Positions 46,269 to 58,502 of a stretch of 64,000 nucleotides of DNA are shown piece by piece (the stretch's first letter is position 1; every line of letters begins with the position of its first letter). A model generated the notes under the pieces. It saw nothing but the letters and a program-made list of their open reading frames with translations. It ran no database searches and was not told the DNA's origin. Position numbers and translations under genes: made by a program. This DNA comes from Terfezia claveryi (Eukaryota; Ascomycota; Pezizomycetes; Pezizales; Pezizaceae): assembly GCA_015179025.1 (NCBI GenBank), contig WHUX01000065.1, forward strand, positions 124,001-188,000, read 5' to 3'.

Positions 46269-47373
46269 AATGAATTCAAAGGTGAGATGGACGACGCGGC
46301 GAGTGTAGTAACTTTCAATCCAGCCTCGATCGGTGGTTAATTAGAATTCGGTCCGGTAGACGTATTGGATATAGCGCCACAAAGCTTCAAGCAATCAAAA
46401 TATCGAATAATAATAGCAAAAGATATACGTAACTTATAGCTCTAAAGAAAACCTGCGGGAAACGCTGCAAACGAACTCAGATCAAACAGCTAGCCCCGCG
46501 GAAGGCAAACTAAACACCAGGTGGAATGTAATTGCATATAAGCCCTCAGCTCTGTCCAGTGGGGCCAGCTGGGCCGAGGACATCCGATGGCCAGTGCCGT
46601 GCCGAGGTCCATGTGGGAAGACTAAACCATTATTCGGCTGGAACGGAGGGCCCTGAAATATATCTGTGTTGGTTGGTGTTCAGATACAAAACATTTCTTA
46701 TTCATTATTCACGAGAAATCTTTAGGTACTAATGCTAATCAAGCACCCAAACTCCTTATTAATTTCTTGAGCTTCTCCTTTTCAGGGTGTGCGTCATTTC
46801 TAAGCAGGCCGATTGCAAAATCCCAAACAAAAGTGCAAGGGAACAGAAAAATCTCTCTCGGACAAAGTGAAGAAAAGGAAGATTACCGCGGTTTGTTGAT
46901 TGGAGATGAGGGGGAGCAGGACTCTAACAGCGGGGCTTTTTTCCCCGGAATACTAGATATTCTAGAAATGCCCTTATGAAATTGAAGAGATTTATCCCCG
47001 GCACCAACAGGTACTCCCGTCAAAAAAGCAGTCGATAAGGAGACGTGCAATGTCTGGCCACACTATTCACAACACCGCAAAAACAATAGACTTACTGCAG
47101 GGCCTACCACTGCAGGGCCCATCTAGTTGGAGGCGTATATACACGAGCAAAGCATTATAGGTTTAAAAGCGTTGATACCAAAGCAAATGAACACAAACCA
47201 TCCGGGTTCCTACCAAATAACATGATATATAAAACAACAAAGTACAAATTCTAACAAATCGTCAAATCTGTGATCACATGATCATGAATGAATTGGCCAA
47301 CATAAATAAATCAACAGATCAACCCCTCATCTCCCTGCCTATCTTTGCCTCTCATCACCTCGTGAACCTGGGT
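46269..47373. other. intergenic
   Basis: No gene seen. 46269-46500 is the promoter region of the minus-strand FAT1-type gene; 47150-47373 is likely the 3' untranslated region of the lipid phosphatase gene. Confidence 0.4.
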
Positions 47374-48972
47374 TCACCTCCTCAAGTCTTCGTCGTCTCT
47401 CACCCTCTGGGCACTGTACAAAGGCTTTTTGTTTACAGCAAACTCTTCCTGAATGGGTGTGAATGACAAAGTCTGCCCCCCCACGGCGCTTGTCGCAGCT
47501 GCAATGCCCCATCTGTGGTCGTCACTTTCGTGCGAATCCGTTGTAGACTGAGTGCCCCTCCCTATGGCGCTGCTATATGGTTGGTTGGGCTTGCTCATCT
47601 CATAAGCATCCATATCGTCCGGATCGTGTGAAGATGTTGGTTGATATGCCGTAGGCTGAGGTGAGAGATGTGCTGGTCCGCTAGGAGTTGTTGACTGTGA
47701 CTGATTGGGTCCTGTATACGTATCATAAAAGTCATGAGTTCGCCTTCTTTTACGTTCAAGGACTTCTTGATCCTCCAGATACTGACGTCTTCTTTGCTCG
47801 TGATCAATAGTGGCCCCGTCCTCCGGCACGCTCGATGCCAAGCCTGTGTCAATAAATCCTGTTTTGCCCACTTCTTCATCATGAGGAGTGCGGGCGTTGG
47901 ATACCTCAGCTGTATGTGATGAATCCCTGCCCCAAGACCTAATTGGATATGCACGACCCTTCTTCCAGGGTTCGTTCAGAGAAGGAAAGTACTGACGGTA
48001 CGCAACCCAAGCAACGAAGATACCAAGAATAGCGCTAGAAAGAACATCGAAGGGATGATGGCGAGCATCCATGATTCGAGATATAGAGACCATGGCGGCG
48101 GCAAGCAGGGGGATCAGGACAATGACTGTCTTCCAAACCTCCCCACGATTGTCCGAGATGTGAAGCTTTCCCGCAATGTAGAAAGACAAATATGCCAATC
48201 CACCAAAGGCAACTATTAAAATGCATCGAAGAAACTGTCAGGGACTATATTCGCTGTATAGCAATTCATCAATGAACACTCACTACCACTATGGCCACTA
48301 GGCCAACTCTTGAAACCATCTCTGATGAGAATAGGATCTCCAGTGCAATCCTCCCAACCAGTTAATCCAACGAGAGGTTCATTGAAGGATCTTGGTTTGC
48401 ATCTGGCAATCACATCTGGCCGAGGCTTCCCTGTCAAGTTCTTCAAGGCGCCTATGATGGTGATAAGCGCAGCAACAGAAAGCCCAAGGCCTAGGATTCC
48501 GGCATTCATCTCCCAGAGCCTCTCCTGCATAGTGTAAATCCCACGGCGAGGATAGCCTCGGTGTCTAGCCTCCAGGTTGTGATGAGAGAACAGCCCATCA
48601 ATCACCATGGTCCACAACATGATTACAGCCGCAGGGAAAGCAACAGATATTACGGCCGCCAGCCATGGAGCAATACGCTCAGGGTCCGCAAATGGATATT
48701 GGAGACTTTGATTATGAACGGAGAAACGTTGATGGAAAGGCTCAGCCTTATCTAGTGCTGAAAAGGCAATGACAAGTACTCTGTTGTCGATAGCTATATT
48801 AGACAGGTGTTGCATGAAGACATCCATAGGAAGGAGACAAACACTATGATAATATAGTCAAAGATATAACTTTGTGCATTCGTTAGCCGGCAGCTCGGAT
48901 GGCGGGGCGGAAATCTTGTACTTACGATGCCTTAACCCTACTGGGCATGCGGAAATACCCACTCAACGCCAT
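47374..48972 (-). CDS. PAP2-family lipid phosphatase (LPP/DPP1-like)
   Basis: 476 residues. Exons 48972-48926, 48869-48822, 48780-48284 and 48212-47374, all in phase. Such enzymes dephosphorylate phosphatidate and diacylglycerol pyrophosphate in vacuole or Golgi-type membranes. The three catalytic motifs are complete: KNLTGKPRP, PSGHS (split just after by intron 3, which starts GTGAGT) and SRIMDARHHPFD. Six hydrophobic segments surround them. Residues from about 320 onward are a hydrophilic, disordered tail with a charged EQRRRQYLEDQEVLERKRR helix, longer than in yeast Dpp1. Intron 2 (41 nt, GTCTTC donor) is the weak point: it is required to keep the frame between SYIFDYIIIVF and LVIAFSALDKAEPF but its donor is poor. 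Confidence 0.88.
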
Positions 48973-50395
48973 CCCCGATGGTATGAAAAACGCTCTGCGT
49001 TCTTCGTAGATACCCGATTGTAGCTTGGTGTGTATGTCAAATTGTTCAACTTCCAGCAATCGAGACCTTAATTTACAAAGAAGGAGCGCTAGGAGTATTT
49101 GGAAGCCGCTCTCTCGTGGGTGACCTGATCGTTAATGTAAGCTGAAAGCTGGGAGGGTAGATTGATCCCAGAAAGTGTCGTGACGTGGTAAGCCCTTGCC
49201 CAAAGTCGCCGTAGAATGCACAGTAACGTCAACAATCTGCCCTACAAGCAGACTGGGATACTGCTCGTAGGTATGAGATTGATTTTAAGAATTCTGAGTT
49301 TTGGCACCTGTCAGGGTTGACTTATGTAACGACGACGACAGGATGAATGAGCTTCGAAGTTTTTTGCCGTCCTACTGTTCTAACCGTTTATTACCCCAAC
49401 GAAGGCGGAAAATTAGAGCGAGGATCCACTTTTTGAAACGAAATGGAGGATGATGTCTTCACAAAACATGCACAGTACACAAGAAAAGCTGAGCGCAGCC
49501 TGTGACTAGAGAAGAGTACGTACCTGCTCTATCTCTAGCTTGGCCAATCGTCCAATATCCTCGACTGTTAGTCTGACTATAACGGCTACAGGGAAAGAAA
49601 TTGCTTGACTCCCAGCATCATGCAGTTGAAGAATTTGTATGGCCATCACTTTCCCCTTGGTAGCTTGAGGCCATCTTTGAGACCGGTGATCAAACGCCAC
49701 CTGATCCCGCCGCATGTAGATGTACTGTGTAGAGGGACCTTGGCAACAGCGGCATTGAAGACAATCAAAAATAGCACAGAAGCGTAAGCTCTTGGGGCTT
49801 GTTAACGTTGGCGTTTTATGCCAGTTGATCGGCAGCTTTTTCGTAGTCTGAGTGCATATTTACTTGTAATGGTTTGTGCGTAGATCTGTACTCGTGAATA
49901 AATCGTTGTATCTGAACAAAGCTATTGTCCATTCCGATGGTTCAACAGCGAATCGAAATACTGCAGTAACAGCGACGGTGGCGCAGATATGACATTCCAA
50001 TGCTTTGACTTGAATTCCAATTTTGTAACTGTGGCTGACGTTCTATATGTAGAATATGAGCCCCAACGAACATCAGTAACGACTGCAAAAGCATTGAGAC
50101 AAACAAGCTTCAATGTCGATATAACATGTGGAAATGCAGGAAACGAGACTACCCCCAATAACACCAATTCTGCACACAACTTCACTTTCATTAGCTAAAA
50201 GCCAAATAACTTCAATGGAAAAGCGTAAATGCAAATTTACTGAAAATCAGTAGACATACAACATCAATAATAATAATAAAAAGGTTAAGTGCTCATTGTA
50301 GAATATACCATAAATAATTCCAACGTGGAACCATAAATAATTCAAACTCCATGTAACAAATCAGACCGGATATCAGCCCGCTATTCCCGCCTTTC
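48973..50395. other. intergenic
   Basis: No gene with support. The plus frame 49989-50198 and the minus frame 49922-50191 overlap and look like chance. A short AAT/TAA repeat lies near 50265-50282. Confidence 0.4.
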
Positions 50396-52913
50396 TCACA
50401 GTAGAGAGGGTCTGATTGAGAGCCATTCACCGTTACTACCGATTGGGTTTAATAAATCCTCGATAGGCGTCCCAGCACCACTACCTGTAGGCCCAGAGTG
50501 TGAAGGTGTTAGAGGGGTAGTTGCGACTGGAGATTGTAGTCCAGTTGCTATTGGCCCCGAGGGACCACTATTCACAAGTAGATCTTCTTCTTCATCGTCG
50601 TCAAGAACAAGCAATGACACCTGCTCTGCGATATCCTGAATATGACCATTATGGGTGGTACTCGCAGTCTGGGCTTGGTCCTGCTGAGCGCCGGTAAGGT
50701 GCTGTTGGTACCCTTCACTGCCTAGCTGGACTCCACCTTGCCCGGGGATTACATCTACGTCGTCCTCCTCTGCCTCATCCTCAACCTCATCTCGATCCTC
50801 TTCCTCTTCCTCTTCGTCTTCATTCTCCTCCTCATCTAATTCGTCGTCTTCCTCATCGAAGGCACCTCCTTCATCGTCTTCCTCTAAAGGATCCAAAGCA
50901 TCATCCTCCTCCGCTTCGGCTTCTTCATCCTCCTCATCATTTTCTGCTGACTGTTGACTATTCCCACCGGCAGACGGACCTATCCACAATGTTGAAATGG
51001 GTGTTTGCAAAGCCTGGGTATTTGATGCGCCAGGAGTTGTTCCCCCAGCGTGCGATGGCCCAGAATTGAAAGAACTCGACTCAGGTGATACATTCGAAGA
51101 CGCCGATCCCAATAGTGGGATATTCTCGTCTGACTGATTTGAGTTTCTTTCGGCATACTGTGCTAGTTGTGCCACGGCCTTTCTCTTAAGATCGCCATCA
51201 CAACTAAATGGTTTGCTCCCCCAACAGCCACGGCAGTAAAAGCTAATGGTACAGAGTTGGCAAAGACAACCGTTTTTCCGACATTCCTTACCGAAAGTTA
51301 GCCAAAGTACATTACCAAAGGTAAAACGTATACGTACCCTACAAACAAAAGTCGTACATCCTACACACTGCCGTACTCCGCCCATGTCACAGCCTACTAC
51401 ACCGGCACCCATTGGACCTGCATTTGCCCCAGCACCAACCCCCCCCCAATAAGCGGGAAACAAAACGACTTTCCACATCCACCTCCACATATCTTGCGTC
51501 GCTCCCACTCATGCTTCTTGCACATCCGCCTCCTACATGCATCACAATGTCCCCATGTCAGACCCTCGAAACACTCCTCGCAATACACATCCCCACTTCG
51601 ACTAGAGATAAGTAGGTTATATGATAAAGTATCCAAACAGCATGGCCGCATCGCTGGTATCAGGCCTGCAGCAGTGGGATCCGCATCCCCATCTATATCG
51701 ATATTTGGATGCAATCCGCCGGGGGCACCATCTCCAGAGCTAGTACTCGACCCCGAAGAGATGTTCCCAGATGAGAAAGGCAAATTCCAACTACATGCAT
51801 GGCACAGCGTCTTCGCACAGTTCGAGCAATGCATGGCAACTGCACATGCTTCGCATCTTTCCCCAACTGGATCACCGCAATTATCACAATTGACATCTCG
51901 GCCCAAACCTTTCTTTAAAAGACTAGGCACTAACTCCGTCACTGCAGTATTTGTTTCCCTCCATCTTCGATCAAATGGCACACAGTATTTCTCCCTGATC
52001 CGTCTTGTGATCTCTCTCCGCCTGGGACACCTCAGTTTAGGGGTTGAGCACAATCCAACATCAACAAAAATGCCCAGTGCTGCAGCCAAGGTTGTCAAAT
52101 ATCTTGTGGGTTCGTCACCATCCGCTTCTTTTCTATCAATCAAAAAAGGTTTTCTCCTGACCCCTCTCGCTTTCCAGGCGTGTAGTGATTTCAGGGCGCG
52201 ATTAGGCCTTTCCCTCCTTGTCTCCCAACCACCGCTCCCTGTTCCCGCAAGTTCCGGAGACGAAGAGATTGTGTATGGTTCGATAAGATGCTGGTGGACA
52301 AAATGTGGTACAATATGATGCTTTATACTAACCTTCCTACACCCACGGACGCTGAGATATTGCAGTGTAGCCGCGCATCTGTCCACAAGCTTAAAGAGAT
52401 AGTGTCCAGTAATTGCTGTCCAGTCAACATTGAGCGAAACTAGGCGGCCCTCAAAAGGGAGTATGGACAATAAAGAATCAAGGTTGTAAACCTTGCCAAT
52501 GCCATAAGTATCATATCCCCCCCTTCACGCACTACAAGATGGAAGTCAGGATGAGCCCAGAATGACGGGTACGAATGGCACAGACGTCGTAAGTGTGGTG
52601 ACACATGGGTAAGCTGTAGCTTGTCGAAGGTATTGAGATGGTTTGAGAGACATTCCAGTATTGGAGTGTAGATTGTTAGCAAGACTTCAAACTTCGATAG
52701 ATTTGGGTATAGCTCGTTGCTAAGGGGGAAATGAGAGAGAGGTTGTTGGTTATTGTTGATTGACATTAATGTAGCATGGTCATCCAAGTCCTGAACCGAA
52801 GGGATCTGTGCCGCAAGAGCTAGAACAGGCGATGATAGGTCGAGCTCCGGAGCAGGGAACAGCGCTGCCGGCGCTGGAAGAGCTGGATGGAGGTGACTGC
52901 TGCCTTCAGTCAT
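50396..52913 (-). CDS. F-box-like, cysteine-rich zinc-binding protein, frame broken at two poly-G runs
   Basis: Conserved ascomycete-type protein of about 820 residues, likely an E3-adaptor-related factor. N-terminus from ATG 52913; an F-box-like helix region ILECLSNHLNTFDKLQLTHVSP at about residues 86-108. Later come CDNCGDPVGERCEAC, HCSNCAKTLCHAC, CCLDTL, YCEECFEG, HCDACRRRMC and ECRKNGCLCQLC, a series of CxxC pairs fit for zinc. The last third is disordered with a very acidic block (about 50750-50950, D/E runs). An intron at 51337-51287 (51 nt, GTACGT..GTAAG) is supported by phase. The frame shifts by one at a G7 run (52517-52523) and again at a G9 run (near 51430-51438); both would be cured by one extra G, so sequencing or assembly error is more likely than decay. 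Confidence 0.75.
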
Positions 52914-54100
52914 CGCGGCGGAGGATTGTAAACCAGAAGCCCAGGCCTTTGTAGGCCTCTGTTTTGTGTATTTCGATCCTCGACCTGTGGAAGGCGAAAA
53001 TCCGTTCGGGTAGAACTGTCGATGGACAGAGATTACACTGGGGGGGGGGCCTGCTTTCTGAAGGGCTTTACATAGATCAGCTAAGGGTTGGCCTTGAGAT
53101 AAAGGAAAAAGTACGATCCCTGAGGGGGGTAACGGCCTTTACTCCCTTACCTTGCCACCTCTTGCCTGGGTGTCAGGAACTGGATGGAGCACGACGTTGC
53201 GTTAGTCTTAATTCAGGCACGTACCAGCAAGGTTTCAGAGTTCGTAGCACATTGGATACGCACCCCGAGAACGTCTCTGCTGTAATGCCAACTCCCGAGC
53301 TGTGAAGCTACCTACGAGATGGCCTTGATATTATTTGTGATTGTGATGTTCGTGGGGTAGGTTAAACGTTGGAGCCAGGTGGTGAATTCAAGGGCAGTAC
53401 GCTGGACTAGCAATTAGCAACAGGTCATCCGCACCGCACATCGGACAGAGACACCCCACACCTCACACCTATGAGCTGATTAGAAGCATTGGTCATTGGT
53501 GATTACGTTTCTCGCACACCTGGGCCTCTGGTAACTAACTGTGCGAGATTCAATTTTCATAATTCCCTCGAAACGATCTAATTCGAGCGAGGCGAAATAT
53601 GATGTATGCACTCACCGCATCGAGTAACCAATCGCATTTCCCCACTGGCAGAAACTTTTCGAGTACTGAATACTACTCATAAAAATAAGCATACAAAAAT
53701 GTATGGCCTGAAAAGGCGGAGTACCGGAGTTCAGGTGTTCGGGTAGATACATTGATATCAGGCCAAGCCTGAAGACGTAATTATTTGAGCTAGGCACTGG
53801 CCCATCACAAACTCCCGGGCAGAAGCACCGCAGCTGTATCGCAAATAGTGCTTATGCTTTATTCATTCTGTAATTTACAAATATTACTCATGACGCCTCT
53901 GCAAAGTTTTAAAGCACTCTAGCTACCATTGTGTGAGAGTGGGTCCTCTATACCAGTTCTCAACTTTATGTTCAGTTGCATCTAATTGGACAGAGGAAAG
54001 GATGTTGATTACAATTTACCCTCACTTGAACCTTACCCCCTTCATATTCACCCCACGACCCGTCCCTCCGTTGTATTCATAAATCAAAAATGCCGCCTAG
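52914..54100. other. intergenic
   Basis: No gene seen. The C-rich start (52914-53100) is the promoter side of the minus-strand F-box gene; 53900-54100 is likely the 3' untranslated region of RPN2. Confidence 0.4.
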
Positions 54101-57100
54101 TCAATCATCATCACCCTCGTCTCCACTTTCATATTCAAACTCGTGCGGTAAGGGTGCATCCTCATCTCCATCATCATCTTCAGCATTCAATATATGGATC
54201 GCTGCCTCCGCACCCCCTGACCCAACTTCACCCTGCGATGCCGTTAACATCGGTGAAGTACCGGCAGGAGTGTTACCCACGCCCACAGCATTTCCAGGAC
54301 CTGCTAAAGCAGCTGGTTTTCGAGATTTAAGCTCCATCAGTTGAGCTGGTTGATCGGGGTGACGGTCATGTAACAAGAGAATACCTCCAGTAGGCTGAAG
54401 AAGGATTAATATATGAGTAATACTGTCAGCGCGGGAAGGGACTCCTACCTTCTTAACTGGAACATATCGTCCATCCTCAGGGAATGATATATATTTTAAC
54501 TGCTGAGGAAGTACCCTGCTTAGATTTTCTACCCAATACCCTGGTGTCTCCTTCTCTGCCTTCGCTTTCTTTGCAGCGGTCTTCTCCTGTTCCGTTGCAC
54601 CCTCATCCTTTTTCTCTGAGGCCCCTTCCTCTTCAATGTCCATCTTGTCACCCGCGGCTGCACCTGAGGGGGCTGGAGTGACTGGTGCACTAGGCGCCTC
54701 GTCAATCTGCATGGAGTCGCCCTTATTTGCCGCTTCTTTTGCAGCCTTTTCCTTCTCGGACCTCTTCGCTCGCTGGCGGGCTTTGTTTGTTGTAGACAGA
54801 ACGGCAGTGGCAACCTTTTCCACCGCTTTCTCAGTAGCCTCTTCTACCTTTGGAGGATAATCGAATAGAGAAGGCTTAGTGTTGCAGTAAAATCTGAAGT
54901 CAGGAATCTAGAAGAAGAAGTCAGTTCACTTGCACTTAGGACCTAGGCTGCAGGGAGGCATACATTTAGATTCTCGTCCAACCCAATGATACTAGTTGGA
55001 ACAAATGACAAGCTCAAGAAGTGCGTTAGTGGGAACCAATACCAGTACTGTGTGAATACAACCATTCCTACAATCCCGGAAACGTTCAAACTGCCTGTAG
55101 GTGTCTGTAGACCGATAGTGACATTTCGTCCACCAGCATCTATTATTCCCAATGCAGCGGCAGCGCCGAACTTAGCCATAGCATCCTCATGCTTCTCACC
55201 AACTACTTTCTCAAACATTTTTCTAATAGTCGCCACCTTCGGGTTTATCTGTTCGTTGTGTTGAACCAGAATCATGGCCATTGATATCAGGGCACCTTGG
55301 CGAACGAAGTCAGTTGGGTCCTTGAGCATTGGTTCGAGAAGGTCGATGGCTTCGTCCAGGCCAGTTCCAGCACAGGCAATACCTAGTGCCATACTAGCTC
55401 CATATCGCACATGAGGGTTGTAACTCTCACTTAGCAATTCAACCATCCGAGGTACGGCGTTTGGCTTTCTGAATAAGATGAATCCTAAACTCAGGACTGC
55501 AACCCTCCGGACGTCATCGTTAACGTCACTAACCGCAACATGAAGTAGCTGACGAATAGCTTTATTAGTACCACTGCCACAGTATGCCATCGCTATGGCT
55601 AAGATGCCTCCATATCTCAGGATTGGGTCGGGGTCTTCCAGTAGCCCATTGATCAAATCATCCGCAGCCTCTTGTCTTCCGAACATGATCAGTGCCATAC
55701 CAACAGCTAGCCCACGGATGATCTTCTCGTGTTGAGTTTCGTGGGAATATTGAATCATGTCTTCAAGGGCTTTGATATTTCCTGTACCTAACATGACCAG
55801 ACCCATCGCCAAACCGACAGCTTCACCAGCTATGGCACTGTCTGCCCATAAAACAACTTTGAGCTCTTCATAGAGGAGTAGGTTTCCTGTAGCCATACCC
55901 GCAACACCTAGACCTAGGGCACCCCCATGTTGTACAGTCTCGTCTGATGTAGTTTTGAACTGTGTCCTGAGAAAATCTAGAACGTCCGTGCCGTGATTCG
56001 CATAGATCAGACCCAATGCATACAAACTCCCACCTTGAGAATAAGCACTACCTGCAGCAACTCCTTGCCTCGGGAGGTATGGTTCAAGGAGTTTCATGCC
56101 CTGTGAGAGGTTTCCCTTATGAATTACACCAAGTGCGGCCGTAGCAGAGAACTTTGACCAGTTCACAGCTTTTCCTAACCACTCCAGGTTTTGCCGGAAG
56201 AACCCATCTGAAGTCGTACCAGCGTTCATGAAAGCATTAGAAAACGTGACAGCATTATGGAAGATTGAGTTTCTGGCCTCTAATGACTCCTTGACGTTGT
56301 TGAGTATGGTCATGTCGGTGTGGTTATTCCTGTACAGAAACTCGAGATTGAGTTCAATGCTCTTTGTGCCCCTGAGTATTTGCCGGATGGCTCGGTAGTA
56401 TTTCGGCTGTGTTGCTGCGTAGGATGTAGACGACTTTGCGGAGCCGGAGCTCAAAAGCTTAGTTCGCTCGTTCGCATCATCGTCATCATCCATACTGTCG
56501 CCTGCAGTGGCCGCAACACTACTACCATTGTCTGTCTCTTGGGAGTCATCGTCAGAACCTGGTAGTTCAGAAGCAACCTTCTGAAGGAACTCCTGAGTAG
56601 CCGATGAGTCAAGGTCAAAAGAAATTTGATAGGCCATCAGCAATGACTTTGAATCTCCCTTGGAGATGAGGTCCTGTAGGATTTTTGCGGCGAGAGAGTG
56701 GTCATCCAGGTGAATTACGCATTTAGAGATAGAAAAATAATCCGGTGATGGCTGTGCGAGGAATAGGTCCACCAGGAGTCGCAAAAGCTGCGAAGTAGAA
56801 GTGAGCATAACAATCAGTTACTACGAGCCTAAGGGCATACCTTGTTCCTAAGAGTGATCTCCTGAACAACGCTCATTGCAATCTCTAGAACGTATTCCAT
56901 GAGTTCCATGCCTTGGTCCTTCTCCGCTCCATCGTTTGTCTGCCTTCCCTTTGCTGCCCTCTTGCCCCGCTCGCTTGCAAGCCTGATTCCTTCCTCCACT
57001 ACATCCAACCTTCGCGCCTCAATCGCTATCCCAATAGCCGGCCTGTAGTCCTTGGTTTCGAAGCAGCTCCTAAATAGCTTCTCTACTACGTTTTCAAGCC

Positions 57101-57715
57101 GGGGGTCAATCTTCTCCACCTCCAAATCCTCTGAATCAAGAAGGCTTCTTTTTCGGTTGCTGGATGAACGGAATGATGCTGGAATATCTTCTGTTGAGAA
57201 TGTAGGTGGGTTGGAGCTAGCTTCTAGTATGGTTGCGTTCTGCGTCGATATAGCAATGTATTTCTCAATACATTTTTCTGTAAATCGTCAGCTTGGGATT
57301 GCCTTAGAAGTGATAAGGATGTCAAACCTATCATGGTCTCCTCATATTCGCTCTTCGCAGTTATGTGGAAGAGATCGCCTGCACCTAGAGCAAATGCCAT
57401 CGACTCATCGTATTCCTGTAAATGATAGTATATCTTAGACGTGACTAGAGCTGCAAGTTCTTTCTCTGGGAAGTCTGAGCTCTCATAAAGTTCTTCTCTG
57501 TACCAGGAGCGCAGATGTTAGTTTATACTGAAGTAGCAAGCGGCCCCAATGTCACGAGAGCAAATAGGAACCCACATCTTGGAAACATGATCCGCAAGTT
57601 CCGCCCAGAACTGGTGGACCGAAGCGTCCAGCTGCTTGAGGGCGTAGCATTTAATCTCATCGTTAGGCTCGTCGAGGAGGCCTATGAGACCGGCAGCGGA
57701 AACTAGGCCAACCAT
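54101..57715 (-). CDS. RPN2: 26S proteasome regulatory subunit Rpn2 (PSMD1)
   Basis: 1,107 residues, typical for fungal Rpn2. Exons 57715-57576, 57497-57328, 57277-56841, 56787-54964, 54907-54449 and 54394-54101, all in phase; introns 50-79 nt with GTGGGT, GTTTGA, GTATGC, GTATGC and GTAGGA donors. Rpn2 is the large base scaffold of the 19S particle that binds Rpn13 and Rpn1-neighbours. Residues about 1-320 are helical. The PC-repeat torus occupies about residues 380-790, visible as repeated GAALGLG-, GLAVGMALI-, GGILAIAMAYCGSGTN-, VLSLGFILF- and GASMALGIACAGTG-type units. A basic KARQRAKRSEKEKAAKEAA segment near 840 and an acidic tail DDDGDEDAP..GDEGDDD end the protein. No damage seen. Confidence 0.96.
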
Positions 57716-58502
57716 AGGAGTTGAATCAGTCTGGTAAGGAGCCGGAATAGAGGGGGCAAGGGAGGTGTAAAGACAATAAATTGACCAGGCTGGAGGACTG
57801 AAGAACCAAGTACTCTACGTAGCACTTGACTGTGATGGCGGGGTGAAGTGGGGGTGTGGGGAGTGAGGGTAAGTAGTTATAGAGGGGGAGAGTTGGCAAT
57901 ACGCGGCGGCACCATGGTTACTAAGCGACAGAAGAGCCGATGATTGAATTCTCAATGCTCTTGGCACTCTGGAAGGTGAATTCAAGAATTCAAGAATTCA
58001 GAATTATGGCCCAAGGGTGTGGCAGCCTCTGAATACAATGAAATAGATAGGACAATCCAAACTACAGTAAATTAATAGTTTCAAAAGCATTACTTTGTAC
58101 ACCAAAGATTTCATGGCTACAATTACGCCGCTTCGCCACTTGAGCAGACTTGAGGGTAACAGGTATATGCTAACCCTTCAAGTACACATTCATCACCTGT
58201 ACAAAAAAAGAAAACGAACTTTAGATATTTAAATTGTATTATTGTGGCCCAACCTCGTGCAGAGAAAGTGAATTTCCTTCGCAAATATACCTAAATCAAT
58301 GTGAATCAACATAGAAATCACACAACTCAAGAAGCACACTTCACAGGTAATAATGCTTGATACGCAAATAATAGATATGCAGGAGTTGATATGTGGCAAA
58401 CGGACAGATTTCCAAGCCCACCCTGAAGCCAACGCAAGAAAATATAATCCCAAACGACGCTCCAGTGGCAGAATCCATGAAGCTCTATAATAAATAGAGG
58501 TT
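57716..58502. other. intergenic
   Basis: No gene seen. A short GAATTCAA tandem stretch at 57980-58005. It holds the RPN2 promoter side (57716-57950) and the 3' end region of the next minus-strand gene. Confidence 0.4.

Noticed and set aside
54090..54344. Plus-strand frames over the RPN2 3' end
   Set aside because: Antisense shadow of the acidic RPN2 tail; Ser/Pro composition is what that predicts.
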